DNA of 64,000 nt, taken from assembly GCA_017311315.1 (NCBI GenBank), contig CM029626.1:31862869-31926868 (forward strand), in the 5' to 3' direction. This DNA is from Dendrocalamus latiflorus (taxonomy: Eukaryota > Streptophyta > Magnoliopsida > Poales > Poaceae). Positions 45,958-56,618 of the stretch are shown here, piece by piece (the stretch's first letter is position 1; each line of letters starts with the position of its first letter). The notes beneath the pieces are model-generated. The model made no database searches, had not been told where the DNA came from, and was given only the letters and a program-made list of their open reading frames with translations. The position numbers were made by a program, and so were the translations under genes.

Positions 45958-47718
45958 AAATTTGGATGATTGGTAGAAAGAAAGTATCCAGGTGATGTCT
46001 AGACACACCCATACAAATAAACAAACAAATCCGCCTATTACGAAACACACGATAGAAATATAACATCAAAAAAAATAAAAAACAAGATTTAACATAAAAA
46101 CCTTTTTATAAAAATTACAAACGCACGAAAGCGAAATTCATTATTTGAGAAGATATTACAATAGAATTCTTACTTTTCCTATAGACTATAGGGGTATATT
46201 TATAGTCTAGAAATCAGAGTTCCGAACGGAGAAGAAAATCAAATTAGAGTCGGATGCACCAGCCGTTGCCATATCTAACACCTATTGGCACATACACCGC
46301 TCGATGCCACATCTAGCGCAGTGTTTGGCACGAACACGATAACAAATTCAGATCACACTTTAACAATATCCATCTTGAGACGATTTCATTCCTTTAGCTG
46401 AAATATGAAAATCTCCTCAAAGTAAGTCTAAAAAAAAACTTGTGCATTGAAAGTCTATCGGATAAATCGTAATAAGAAAGACTAGAACAGTCTTATCCAA
46501 TTGAATAACCGCCAGTAGATCTAAATAGACAGCTATCAAGAAAGCAGATGAATAAATCTGAGTCTTCAACAATTTATAACCCCAGCAAAAGTCTAAGTCT
46601 GTACAACTGACCTCTTGAAACAAATGCTCAATCGTTGAAAGATATAAACCAAAATACCACTTGTGGTGCTGGATAGATAGCGAAGAACCCATATAATAGG
46701 ATCTAACATACTCTACCTAGAACATTAAGCTCTACAAACAACGTTTATTGAAAGAGCAACTTGCACATATGGTCATCATGTATGTCAAATTGCCGGCTAT
46801 AAAAATAAGTGGATCTATGGTATGATTGTAAAATTGCTCCTTAAAACTGTTCGGATGAAAGGAACTCTCGTGTTGTTAATGGAATATAAACTATAGTAGA
46901 TATCCCGTAGTAGCTATGACAACTGAAAAAAAGTTGTAGTATCCATGCAAAAACAAACTCCTTACACTTAAGCCTTCACCCCAAACTAAAATTAGAGCAA
47001 AATCTTCACTTTCAAATAGAAAAACTTTGAAGAGTATCATGCTGGTTACCATCAGAGTGTTATCAAATTCCTTTGAATCAATATTGCCAAAACCTCATAA
47101 CAGTCGTGTAAGCGATATGAATCTAATATATCCAAATTGTGATTGAAACACCAAATTCAATTGTCCCATAATTGACATTGATTTTTTTCAAAGTCTCCTC
47201 GATTAAGTTTAGCCAAAATTAACTTATTGTATTGAAAGCCTGTAACTCCACCTTAGACTCCTCATCTGTGGATCTTGTCGCAGTAACCCATAGAAGACGA
47301 TGGATCGTTAATGAAATCATCAATAATTAATCCTACATAAATGTCATAAATAATAGGCACAATGGCCTAAATTGTAGTGAACTCCACCTCTAGCAAAAGG
47401 TTCTTCATAGAAGATAACCACCTCTAGCAAAAGGTTCTTCATAGAAGATAACGATCAACTGAGAAGATCGTCGATAGAGATTACGTGGTATAATGCCAGG
47501 GCATGGCACCGGACGACGTGGGTAATAGTGTTAGTAGAACTTGATACTAGAATAGTCACCGACGTAAAGCACAAATTGATGCTTAATATGAAGTTAAGTT
47601 GTGAAACAGAGTCAAAGCGAATTAAATTGCCGAGTTCAAGTTAAATTTTGGTATGCTGCTACGTTTTTGTAGCAGTGGAGGGCCTCGGAAATTTTGTGGT
47701 AGCCTATTTTGGACGCGC
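45958..47718. other. Unassigned AT-rich intergenic DNA
   Basis: No gene or element recognised. Open frames are short and without domains. A perfect 34-bp tandem duplication lies at 47384-47451. The stretch may be a decayed transposon but nothing supports a class. Confidence 0.3.
47384..47451. repeat. Perfect 34-bp tandem duplication
   Basis: Two adjoining identical copies (47384-47417 and 47418-47451) starting CCACCTCTAGC. Identity suggests a recent replication slip. Confidence 0.8.
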
Positions 47719-47721
47719 TTA

Positions 47722-47953
47722 GAGCAAGTATAATAAGAGGTTGTTAGTAGGCTGTATGCTGAGGTGGAGGAGAGAGAAGAGAGGTGGGCTGTAAGTTTAC
47801 AGCCAGCTGAAGCACAAGAACCAAGAAACTTTGTGAGAGAAAGGGGTGGGTCATACAGCCTTCAGCTGCCTGTAAACTACTATATGAATGGACTGATAAG
47901 TGGGCTGTAGGTGTCCATACAGCCAGTTGATGGCTGTATTATTAGCCTTACTC
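47722..47953. mobile_element. Tourist-like MITE (GAGCAAGT ends)
   Basis: 232 bp flanked by TTA (47719-47721 and 47954-47956). The left end GAGCAAGTATAATA matches the complement of the right end (TATTATTAGCCTTACTC) imperfectly. The interior has internal palindromes around GGCTGTA and TACAGCC. Non-coding. Confidence 0.7.
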
Positions 47954-47956
47954 TTA

Positions 47957-49904
47957 GCTACGCTGGGCAAATAGTACTTCGGCGGATGCAGTCAGAAACA
48001 ACTCCTCGAAAATGATGCTGTTGAAACAAGTATGAGGCAAAAGACCGAATTGCCCCTGTGTTGACTTCGATTCGGAGTCGACTCCTGATGCACGCGAACA
48101 CGTCGATCTTGCCGAACAGAAACAAGACGACAACTGCCAATTTCACCTCGCGTTTCATGCTCTTTTTCTTCTGTTAGTAGTTGTAAATAAAATAAGGATA
48201 AATAATTAATATTTAGATTATTTTGGATTTTGTGTTTATAAAAGTTTTAATCGATCGTGGTCGAAAGTTTTAAATTCAAGTGGTTTCAGTCTGCTCTGAG
48301 TGGTTTTTTGTCTTCTCTGAGTGTTTTTGGTTGCTCCGAGTAGTTTCGGACCAGTCCGATCGGGTCCAACTGGCATCGGACGGTATTCGAGTAGCTCTAG
48401 AGCATCGGACAGCTTCAAGTGATTTTGGTTGCTCTGAGTAGTTTCGGACTAATCCGATCGGGTCCGAATGGCATCGGACGGCTTTTGAATAACAATAGAG
48501 TATTGGACGGTATTCGAGTAGCTCTGGAGGATCAGACGGCTTTCAAGATGCATCGGAACTTCGGACGACACTCGAGTAGCATCAGAGGATCGTACGGTTG
48601 AACGACCACGGCAGACTTCGACCATGGCGGCTTTCGATTACGGCAGACTTCGACCATATTGGTTACGACTCAGAGTCGTTTACGACCACGTTCGACTACG
48701 ATCACATTCGACTATGACAACGTTCTATTTCGACCACGTCTGGCATTGACCAGAGAATACCGACTATGGTAGTTCGACCACGACAGAACAACCACTGAAG
48801 GTAATCGTAACTATAGTACTTTTCTTAGTCATAGCTACAGTACCAAGTCGGTACTCTATAGTCATAGATTTTACTGGTCGACAGTCGAAGGCTTTGCAAT
48901 CGATGGTCGTAGACTTTGCAAATTGCTATTATAGTTGTAGACTTCGTAGTCTTGTTTTCATAGTTGTATACCTTGCAGTCTACTGTTGTTGTGTTCGGTA
49001 GTCGAAGGCTTTAGGATCGGTTGCCGTAGGCTTCACGGTTGGTATTCGTAGACTTCATAGTCGGTACGAGTACTTCAATTGTTATGATCTTTGAGTACCT
49101 TGAGTACTTGTGTTGGGCCAGTGGTTGACTGGTCTGTGCATGATGGTCGGTGATTGGTGGTCGGTGCTACAGTACCAGGTAGGTACTCGATGATCGGTGA
49201 ACAGTGTTCGGAGGAACAGTACTCGAAGGTTTCGGTACTCAGAAGATACTCTGTAGTTGGAAGAACTTGGTTCTTGGTAGACGGTAGCAATGCTTGTGGT
49301 TATGCCCAAGTGTTTTTGGCGGAGCGATAGTATTTCTCGAGAACTTGTGGTTTTCGAGTAGTTAGTGGTCATAAGAAGTTGTCTGGAGTTGATTTACAGT
49401 AAGTGATGGAATGTATGGTCGCAGACGACCTGGTTGATGGTTGTGGATGGTTTTGTTCTTGTCTATGGACGGACAAGGGTGGTGTGAGTGTGTACTGATG
49501 ATGGTCAATTTGTGGAAAATTTGTGCCAGGAAATGTTTTTTTAGTCTTTGCATGTGCAGAATGGCATGGAGACGATCATGGTCGGTGATGAGGAGGACCA
49601 GGATTAGGTGGGGAGATCTGAGGTCCAGACTATTGAGGATGTCACACGAGATGGTCGGGCTAACGCTGGTATACATGGAGATCAAAAGTGCTGATGTGTA
49701 GAGAGGTTACGGGCAGTGCGGTCCTAGAGGCTTCTACACGGAGATTGATGATGCGAGATGGAGCTACGGGACGTGCATTAGCTTCATCACGTGGTGATAT
49801 TGGAAACATTAGGAAGGAGTCCGTAACGAGAGGGATTAGAGATTTGGTAAAACCCGTGTTAGGAAGGGTTAGGAAAACTATTAGGAAGGGTTAGGAAAAC
49901 TTGC
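47957..49904. other. Unassigned repeat-rich DNA before Sirevirus gag
   Basis: It contains an imperfect 98-bp direct repeat (48326-48383 and 48424-48481, core TCCGATCGGGTCC) and, at 48600-48900, many CGACCACG/TTCGACTACG motifs. At 49848-49897 a 22-bp unit (TTAGGAAGGGTTAGGAAAAC) occurs twice. It may be LTR and leader sequence of the Sirevirus whose gag starts at 49905, but no primer binding site or LTR end was found. Confidence 0.35.
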
Positions 49905-52520
49905 ATGGAAGTCTTTCTACAAGCGCAAGGTAATACTATTTGGCAGAAAGTTGAAAATTTGTATGAAGTGCCTTCTGTCGTTACCATTGAAAATACTGCC
50001 AATGTAGAAGCAAATGTTAATGGTAGAAATATTTAATTGCAAGGTTTAAGTAGAAACAAATTTGTCAGAATTGCTCATCTTAAATATATAAATAAAATTT
50101 GGACTACTCTAGCCGATTACCATGAAGGATCCAAGCTTGTTAAGGGTGTACGTCAGAATCAATTCAAAAAGGAGTATTGTAAATTTGAGATTAAACCTAG
50201 AGAATTAGTAGATACTCTTTTCGGTCACTTCACTAAGATTATTAGTGATTTGCAATCTGTTGGTGTCACTTATATTGATTCTGACAATGCTCGACAAATT
50301 TTGAATTCTCTGGATATGTTTGTTTGGAATATTTTAATCACTACCATCAATCATTCAGTAGTATAGAAACACTTGCCTTGAATGATCTTTATTTCAAGAT
50401 GAAAACACATGTGATTGATGTTTTGGCCTGGGTAAATAAGGCTAATTCTTTGGGCTTAGTAACTAACGAAGCTGACATTTCATCTATTTCTTCTAGTGCC
50501 TCTTTGTCTGCTCTGTGCACAATTTCAGATGAAGAATTAGAGGAGATTCCTCAAGAGCAGCTTGTACTTCTCTCCAACCAGGTGACCAAGGCAATCAACA
50601 CTATCAGAGTAAGATATAGTGGCCCTGTCAAATGCTATGAATGTGGTGAGCTCAATCACATTAAGTTTAATTGCCCCAAACTAAAGAGCATGGAAGTCAA
50701 TGATGACAAGGCACCAACTCATCAACTTCGATTCAAGACTACCTCATGCTGGAAGCAAAACTATCGCAAGATGGTCAACAAGGTACTCTCAACATTTGAG
50801 GAGATTGATTTGAGCGATGTTGAATCTGCAAATGATGAGGATAATGGCAAGAAGGCAAAGGAGGTAGATTTCACAGGGATTTGCTTTATGGCAAATAGTG
50901 AGGATTTCGATAATGATGACCTCTATAGTGATCCGGATGAGGTAAAACCTTACATCGATTTATCTCATACTGCGCTTAAATTGACAGAGGAGCTCAGAAA
51001 TATAAAAAGAAAATTAAGAATCATGATTTTATTGTTGAGAGCTTAAATTCTGAAATCAATAGACTTAGAGCTTCAATTTCTGATGATGAATCTTGTGAGT
51101 CTTGTCAAGTTTTACATTCTGAGTTAGAGTCTGTCAGAAAAATTAATGCGCCAACCTTAGTTCAATTTAGTGATGTAACTGCTAAATTTGATGAGTTAAA
51201 ATTGGCACACAACTCTTGTGATGAAAAGCTAAAACTTGCAAAAGACGAAATTGAAAAGCTCAAGTCTAGTTCTTGTGCTCAATCTAAAGCTTGCTCTAGG
51301 TGTGATTTGCTTCAGGCTAGGCTTAATTCATCTCAGGAGTTAAATAAATGCTTTGTCATGAGATTCTTTTCTGTTATAACTGTCCGAAGCTTAATACTGA
51401 GCTAGAAGCATTGACTAGACAACTCAATGATTTTACTAAAAAGGAGAAATTAGTTTGGTCTAGTGCTTCTATGGAGATTTCGAATGAATCTATAAATTGT
51501 TCATTATGTTCCACACTTTTTAAAGAGAATGAGTAGAATGACTATCTTAAGAATACTTTAGAGAGATTTTCTTTTGGCAGGAAGAATTTGAATATAATCC
51601 TAAACTAGTCAAAAATAGGTGTGAAAAATCATGGTCTAGGATTTAATTTTATTAAGCATGCTAAGAATAACCCTTCTAAAGTTGTCAAGGTACTCGAATC
51701 AGAAAAATTTGAAGTAGAGTCTGAACCAAAATGAGTTATTTTTAGATCTACTAGTGTTACAAAAGAATTCTCTACCAAACTAAGTGTTGTTAAGTTGGTT
51801 GATATGACCACTCGTCAAGTCAAGTATCAATGCACTCATTGTGGAAAGACAATCACTTGGTTCAATTTTGCTTTAGAAAAGCAAAGAAAGAAAAGAAAAA
51901 CAAGATAAATAAGCATTTTCGACCAGCTGCTTCCCTTGGTCAAATTAGTATGACTGGACCAGGTGCTTGACTAGCTGGCTTTCATGGTCAGACCAGAGTG
52001 GTCGAATAGGATTTTCGACTAGCTATTCTCCACGGTTGGACCAGCTTCTCAAAAGACTTTTGACTAGTGTTTTCTACTCATTTGGACTAGTTGATGGATA
52101 GACCAGTCTCACATGGTCGATCAGGTCACTTTCGACCAGTGTCATCCATGCGATTTGATCGATCGGCTGTAAGACCAACTCTACCAAGAAGATCAGACTG
52201 CTCCATAGTCGAACCTGCTTTTCAATGACCGACTGGACAAAATATGTCAAATACTAATGCTTCACTTAAATCTTTATCAGTGCATACTTTTGCTCCTATT
52301 CGTTGAGTATCTCAGTATTGGATACCTAAATCTCTATTGTCTAGCCACAGTACTAAGATACTGATGACTATTTGTGCTCTGTAGGCTTATCGCGAGAGGA
52401 AGGAGAACATATGGTTCATTGACTCCGGTTGCTCTTGACACATGACTGGAGACTCACGATGGTTCTCCTCCCTCACTCGTGCCCCTAGTGATGAGATGAT
52501 CGGAGACTCACAATGGTTCT
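49905..52520 (+). pseudogene. Decayed Sirevirus gag-protease fragment
   Basis: It starts at an ATG reading MEVFLQAQG, with a TAA at 50034, then gag blocks (LQGLSRNKFVRIAHL, TLADYHEGSKLVKGVRQNQFKKEY) similar to the gag at 59010. A frame change occurs near 50365. The next frame (50324-51046) holds a zinc knuckle CYECGELNHIKFNC at about 50632-50673 and an acidic tail. A long coiled-coil-like Sirevirus gag extension follows in pieces to about 51540. Near 52407 the protease start is visible (ENIWFIDSGCS, then a stop, HMTGD). The fragment then ends; integrase and reverse transcriptase are absent. No function expected. Confidence 0.8.
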
Positions 52521-53984
52521 CCTCCTTCACTAGCCTTGGGTATGCTTTGCCTCTTTTCGGTTTTCTCCCATCCCTTTATCTGACGAACTAACGATATTTT
52601 CACTGTAGGTCTTACACCCACAGACGAGGGATGTGGGGTCTCCCTGGGCTAGGATGACACACACTAGTACTTTTTGGATTGGGCCGGCCAGGCGACGGGC
52701 TCCACACCTCAGGCCACACTCCCTGAGGTTCTCTCCAGGAGTGTCCTCACTGGTGCACCAGTGGCCACACAGGCAACACTGCAGTCCACTCCTACTTTGG
52801 GATATGTGCGATGGTCTCCTGTCCGTCTTACCTTGTTGGGGTGCCAACACCCGGTGCTGAGGAAGACGGCCAAGTGGGGTCGTACGGGAGAACGCAGATG
52901 CGGTGACGGAGGGGGCCAGGGTGGTGAAAGAGGGGGGTTAGGGAGGCTGTTGGAGGGGGTAGTGCTGCTTGTACATTTGTTGTTCATGTACTACTTACAA
53001 TTCTTATTTACAATATTTACAAAGTGATGTTTGCAATACCGTTGCGATCTTAGTTGTACTTCTATTTACGATGTTCGTTTGTTCAATCCGTGTCGATGCC
53101 TGTACCACTCAATTAATGGCAACTGCACTGACGCCAGCACCACCCGAACAATGCACTTAATTAATGACAACCGCATCATCATGCAAACCATTTGATTACA
53201 TGTTTAACGACATTAAAAAATACCACAACCAACATGGGAGAGTACTACGGTACAACCTTATAGGTCAGTGCCTACAGATGGAATGTGCCTCATGGTACCC
53301 ACACAGAGTGTTGCAGAGGGGGACGCCTCGGATGTGGCTGGCCGTCGTTGTAGTGCCAAGCACATATGCAACTAAGGTTCGCGCAGCAGCATGTTGGATC
53401 ATACAATCTTCCTATGTTGATCTCCTCATTGCCCCTCTCGCACTGCATCTGCTGACGGAGGTCATTGTTGTGCTCTTTGAGACTTTCAATCCATGCCTCC
53501 AAGTCAATGATTCGCTCCCACAACGTATCCACATACCTCTCAACGTACCGTTCATGGAGAGGATTAATCCATTGCACGAAGTCATATTTGGCCATCTGCT
53601 AGAAAGGAACGTTAACATCAAAACTCTATTAGCAGTACTATAAAATAGACGATTGCCTTATTGTACCCTTAGAGTGCGGGCATCGAAAAAATGTCGCCCA
53701 TCGTCTAAATGGCCTTCCGCCACCTGCATGACCGCGTCCTCCATGTGCTTGCATTTCAGCCACACTGGCTGAGCATGCGTGTTTGGCAATAAGTGGTAGT
53801 TAATGCCGGAGTCCTCTTTCCTTTCGAGCGGAAGGTCCCCCTTGGTGACCCATATTCAACTGGCTCCCCGGCGTCTATTATGATATCTTACTCTAGGACA
53901 GCGAAGATAGTTGTTCCTACTATCAATGGCTCGGGCATGCATTTTATAGCCTGTGGAGTGTCGTGGCGTGCTTTATGACACAGG
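52521..53984. other. Unassigned segment, open frames without known domain
   Basis: Plus-strand 52674-53027 and minus-strand 53290-53595 have fair-length frames. The latter begins MAKYDFVQWINPLHERYVERY and is helix-forming with a heptad-like pattern, perhaps a transposon-encoded coiled-coil protein. Neither is recognised. The segment ends where the minisatellite starts. Confidence 0.3.
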
Positions 53985-54236
53985 GCAGTTTTGCGTAGCG
54001 ACAAGACCACAGGGGTCAACTTTGCGCAATGGGAAGATCAGATGGTCCAGCTTTGCACAGCGACTACACCAGACGAGACAACTTTGCACAGTGACAAGAC
54101 CACACGGGCCAGCTTTGTACAGTGACATGACTACATGGGCAGCTTTGCCCTGTGAAAAGACCATACGAGCCAGCTTTGCGCAATGAGAAGACCAAAGGGT
54201 GCAGCTTTGCGTAGCGATAAGACCACACGGAACAGC

Positions 54237-54969
54237 TGTAACGCCCTAGGGTCCAAACCGGCTTAGGCCTAACCCCATTTTGGATAGGCCATGCACACGT
54301 AGCAACCCGCTTGTACTTTCATCCTCGCTTTGCGCAAAATGGTTAACCGGAGGTTGCTACCATCGGAAGCCCTAGGCTTATATGTTAGTGCTTTTCAAGC
54401 TAAACTAGCAAGGTAGAACTAATCCACACCCTCATATGCACACACACACACATGGGCTATCATGAGCCTAATTCTACAGGGGCCGAGGTGTCACATACAC
54501 CCCCCTCAAAGGAACTGACGTCCTCGTCAGCCCAACATACCAACATTGGGGCAAATGATCAGAATCTCCGCTCTTGGCACATGTCTGTGCGTTCAGTGCC
54601 AGCACATATACCATGTCGTGTGTCCACTCCGGGCCCACACGCGCCATGCGCCATGTGCCTGCACCCCTGACCCGCACGAGCTCATGTAACCGCGAGGGTC
54701 AGCTCTGATACCATTTGTAACGCCCCAGGATCTAAACCGGCTTAGGCCTAACCCCATTTTGGATAGGCCACGCACACATAGCGACCTGCTTGCACTTTCA
54801 TCCTCGCTTCGCGCAAAACGGTTAACCAGAGGTTGCCACCATTAGAAGCCCTAAGTTTATATGTTAGTGCTTCTCAAGCTAAACTAGTAAGGTGGGACTA
54901 ATCCACACCCCATGTGCACACACATATGGGCCATCATGGGCCTAATTCTATAGGGGTCGAGGTGTCACA
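54237..54969 (-). mobile_element. TRIM element in minisatellite, 733 bp
   Basis: Flanked by the exact duplication ACAGC (54232-54236 and 54970-54974). LTRs are 54237-54495 (259 bp) and 54716-54969 (254 bp), TGTAACGCCC...GGTGTCACA on the plus strand, differing by about 10 percent. On the minus strand the primer binding site TGGTATCAGAGC is at 54702-54713, two bases from the 5' LTR, and a purine tract (TTTGAGGGGGGTG) lies just before the 3' LTR at about 54497-54510. The 220-bp interior has no coding. Size and layout fit TRIMs; LTR length is in the Cassandra range, but the 5S-like identity of the LTR is unproven. Confidence 0.92.
54702..54713 (-). other. Primer binding site of TRIM
   Basis: Minus strand TGGTATCAGAGC, exact match to the Met-initiator site; it fixes the orientation of the element. 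Confidence 0.92.
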
Positions 54970-55530
54970 ACAGCTTTGTGCAGCGACAAGACTACACGGG
55001 CCAGCTTTGCATAGTGATATAACCACATGGGCCAGTTTTGCACCGCGATAAGATCACACAGGCCAGCTTTGCGCAGTGAGAAGATCAGATGGTACAGCTA
55101 TGAATAGCAACTACACCAAACAAGATAGCATTGCACAGCGACAAGACCACATGGGCCAGTTTTGCATAGCGACATGACCACATGGGGCAACTCTACCCCA
55201 TGACAAGACCACACGAGCCAGCTTTGCGCAGTGAGAAGACCAAAGGGTGCAGCTTTGCACAGTGACAAGACCACACGGAACAGCTTTGTGCAGCGATAAG
55301 ACCACATGGGCCAGCTTGCGTAGTGACAAGACCAAAGGGTGCTGCTTTGCGTAGTGCAAAGACTTGATTGGCCAGCTTTGCGTATCGATAAGACCACACT
55401 AGGTAGCTTTGTGCAGTGATAAGACCACACAGGCCAGTTTTGCACAGTGACTACACCAGGCGGGGCAGCTTTATGCAGCGAGAAGACCACACGGGGCAGC
55501 TTCATGCAGCGAGAAGGCCACACGAGGCCC

Positions 55531-55538
55531 TATAAAAA
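55531..55538 (+). promoter_or_regulatory. TATA box after the minisatellite
   Basis: TATAAAAA immediately following the last 31-bp repeat, about 50 bases before the ATG at 55581. The array may thus be the upstream part of a promoter of an unknown transcription unit. Confidence 0.55.
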
Positions 55539-55580
55539 GAGGTGGAAGAGATTTCAGAGAGAATGCTTCACCACACCGGG

Positions 55581-56340
55581 ATGGACAAGATGCATAAGAA
55601 GTAATGGGACAAGATGATGAAGCAATGGGAGGAGACCTGCGACCTAGCAAGGTTTACTGCCGCCTGCAACGAAAAAGCAAGGACTACTGCAGCTCAGGCC
55701 GAACAAGCCGAGCATGCTACTAGGTCAGCTCCCCACAATGACATCGCTCGTAGCAACAAACCCATCCCGAACGTTCTTACAGAGTGTTCGCCGCAACACT
55801 CGCCCGAGGGGGAGACGTCGCCCCCATGTTGGTGGTGGGACCCATGCATGTTCTTCAAGTCTAAGCACCGCCTTAGCCTGGGTATGCGTTGCTGGGGTTG
55901 TGCAAACTACTCCAGTGACTATCTCAACTGCAGTCGGGACACCACTAGCTATCGACAGCCAGTAAGGACCAGTTACACCGTGTTCCCTCTACTTTTTCTC
56001 CTTTAAAGTATGCATTAACAACCTCTCCATTGTATCCACAGTCCCCGGAACCCCTATGTGGCTACCGCAAATAGATCGATCTTGAGATCCACCAAGAGGA
56101 CTAGTGGGCTCTCGACCTAGTCCTACGAGATCCGGGAGGAGAAGCACCACAAGGATGAGCAAACCGAACGTATACATCGAGAGACAAAAGTTCATCTCAA
56201 GGTATGCATGCATAAGGAGCGCGAGGCTCGTGAGAGGGAACACGAGAAAAGAGGGAAATGGCGGCCAAGGCAAAAGAGGCCATCGATGAGTTCAACACTG
56301 AGCTCACAAGGAAGGGAAAATGGCCTCGGTCCACGCAGTA
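55581..56340 (+). pseudogene. Unrecognised broken gene, charged coiled-coil type
   Basis: Not recognised. From the ATG at 55581 the frame stops after seven codons, then continues in the same frame from 55608 with MKQWEETCDLARFTAACNEK and an Ala/Gln/Glu-rich helix, to about 55960. A GT-AG-like gap to 56041 (CCACAG) may be an intron. A second piece at about 56125-56300 is strongly charged (YEIREEKHHKDEQTERIHRE, then EREAREREHEKRG) and looks like a coiled coil. Stops and one apparent frameshift near 56256 break it. It may be a transposon-encoded protein; no family is claimed. Confidence 0.35.
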
Positions 56341-56618
56341 GGTCGGGCCGTCCCGCACTATCTACTCCCCCGAACATCCAATTTAGTTCAATTCCAAAAC
56401 GACACATATGTATCGTAGGATCAGTTCAGTTTGTTGCATTGTACATAATGCTCTTTGTTATACATGTAATCAAACACTACGTGCTGTGTTACTCCAATTG
56501 TACTATGATGTCTATTTTATTTCAGACAAGCATATTTCCTCGTCTTTTTGCATTCAATTATTCTCTTAGCAAGTCATCCAACAACATTAACAAACTAGTT
56601 CTCCTCCATGTACGAATT

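Larger units (their letters stand above)
53985..55528 (+). repeat. 31-bp minisatellite with higher-order pattern
   Basis: About 8 units before the TRIM (53985-54236) and about 18 units after it (54970-55528), consensus near CCAGCTTTGCGCAGTGACAA followed by GACCACACGGG. Variant units occur in the same order in both parts: one with ATCAGATGG, one with CTACACCA, one plain, one with ACATGAC, one with CCC(T/C)(G/A)TGA, one with ACCAAAGGG. So a block of seven units was duplicated as a whole. The array ends at a TATA box (55531). Confidence 0.9.

Noticed and set aside
53160..53643. Plus-strand 159-codon frame as a gene
   Set aside because: The opposite strand has the more protein-like composition, neither has a known domain, and the segment lies among decayed repeats.
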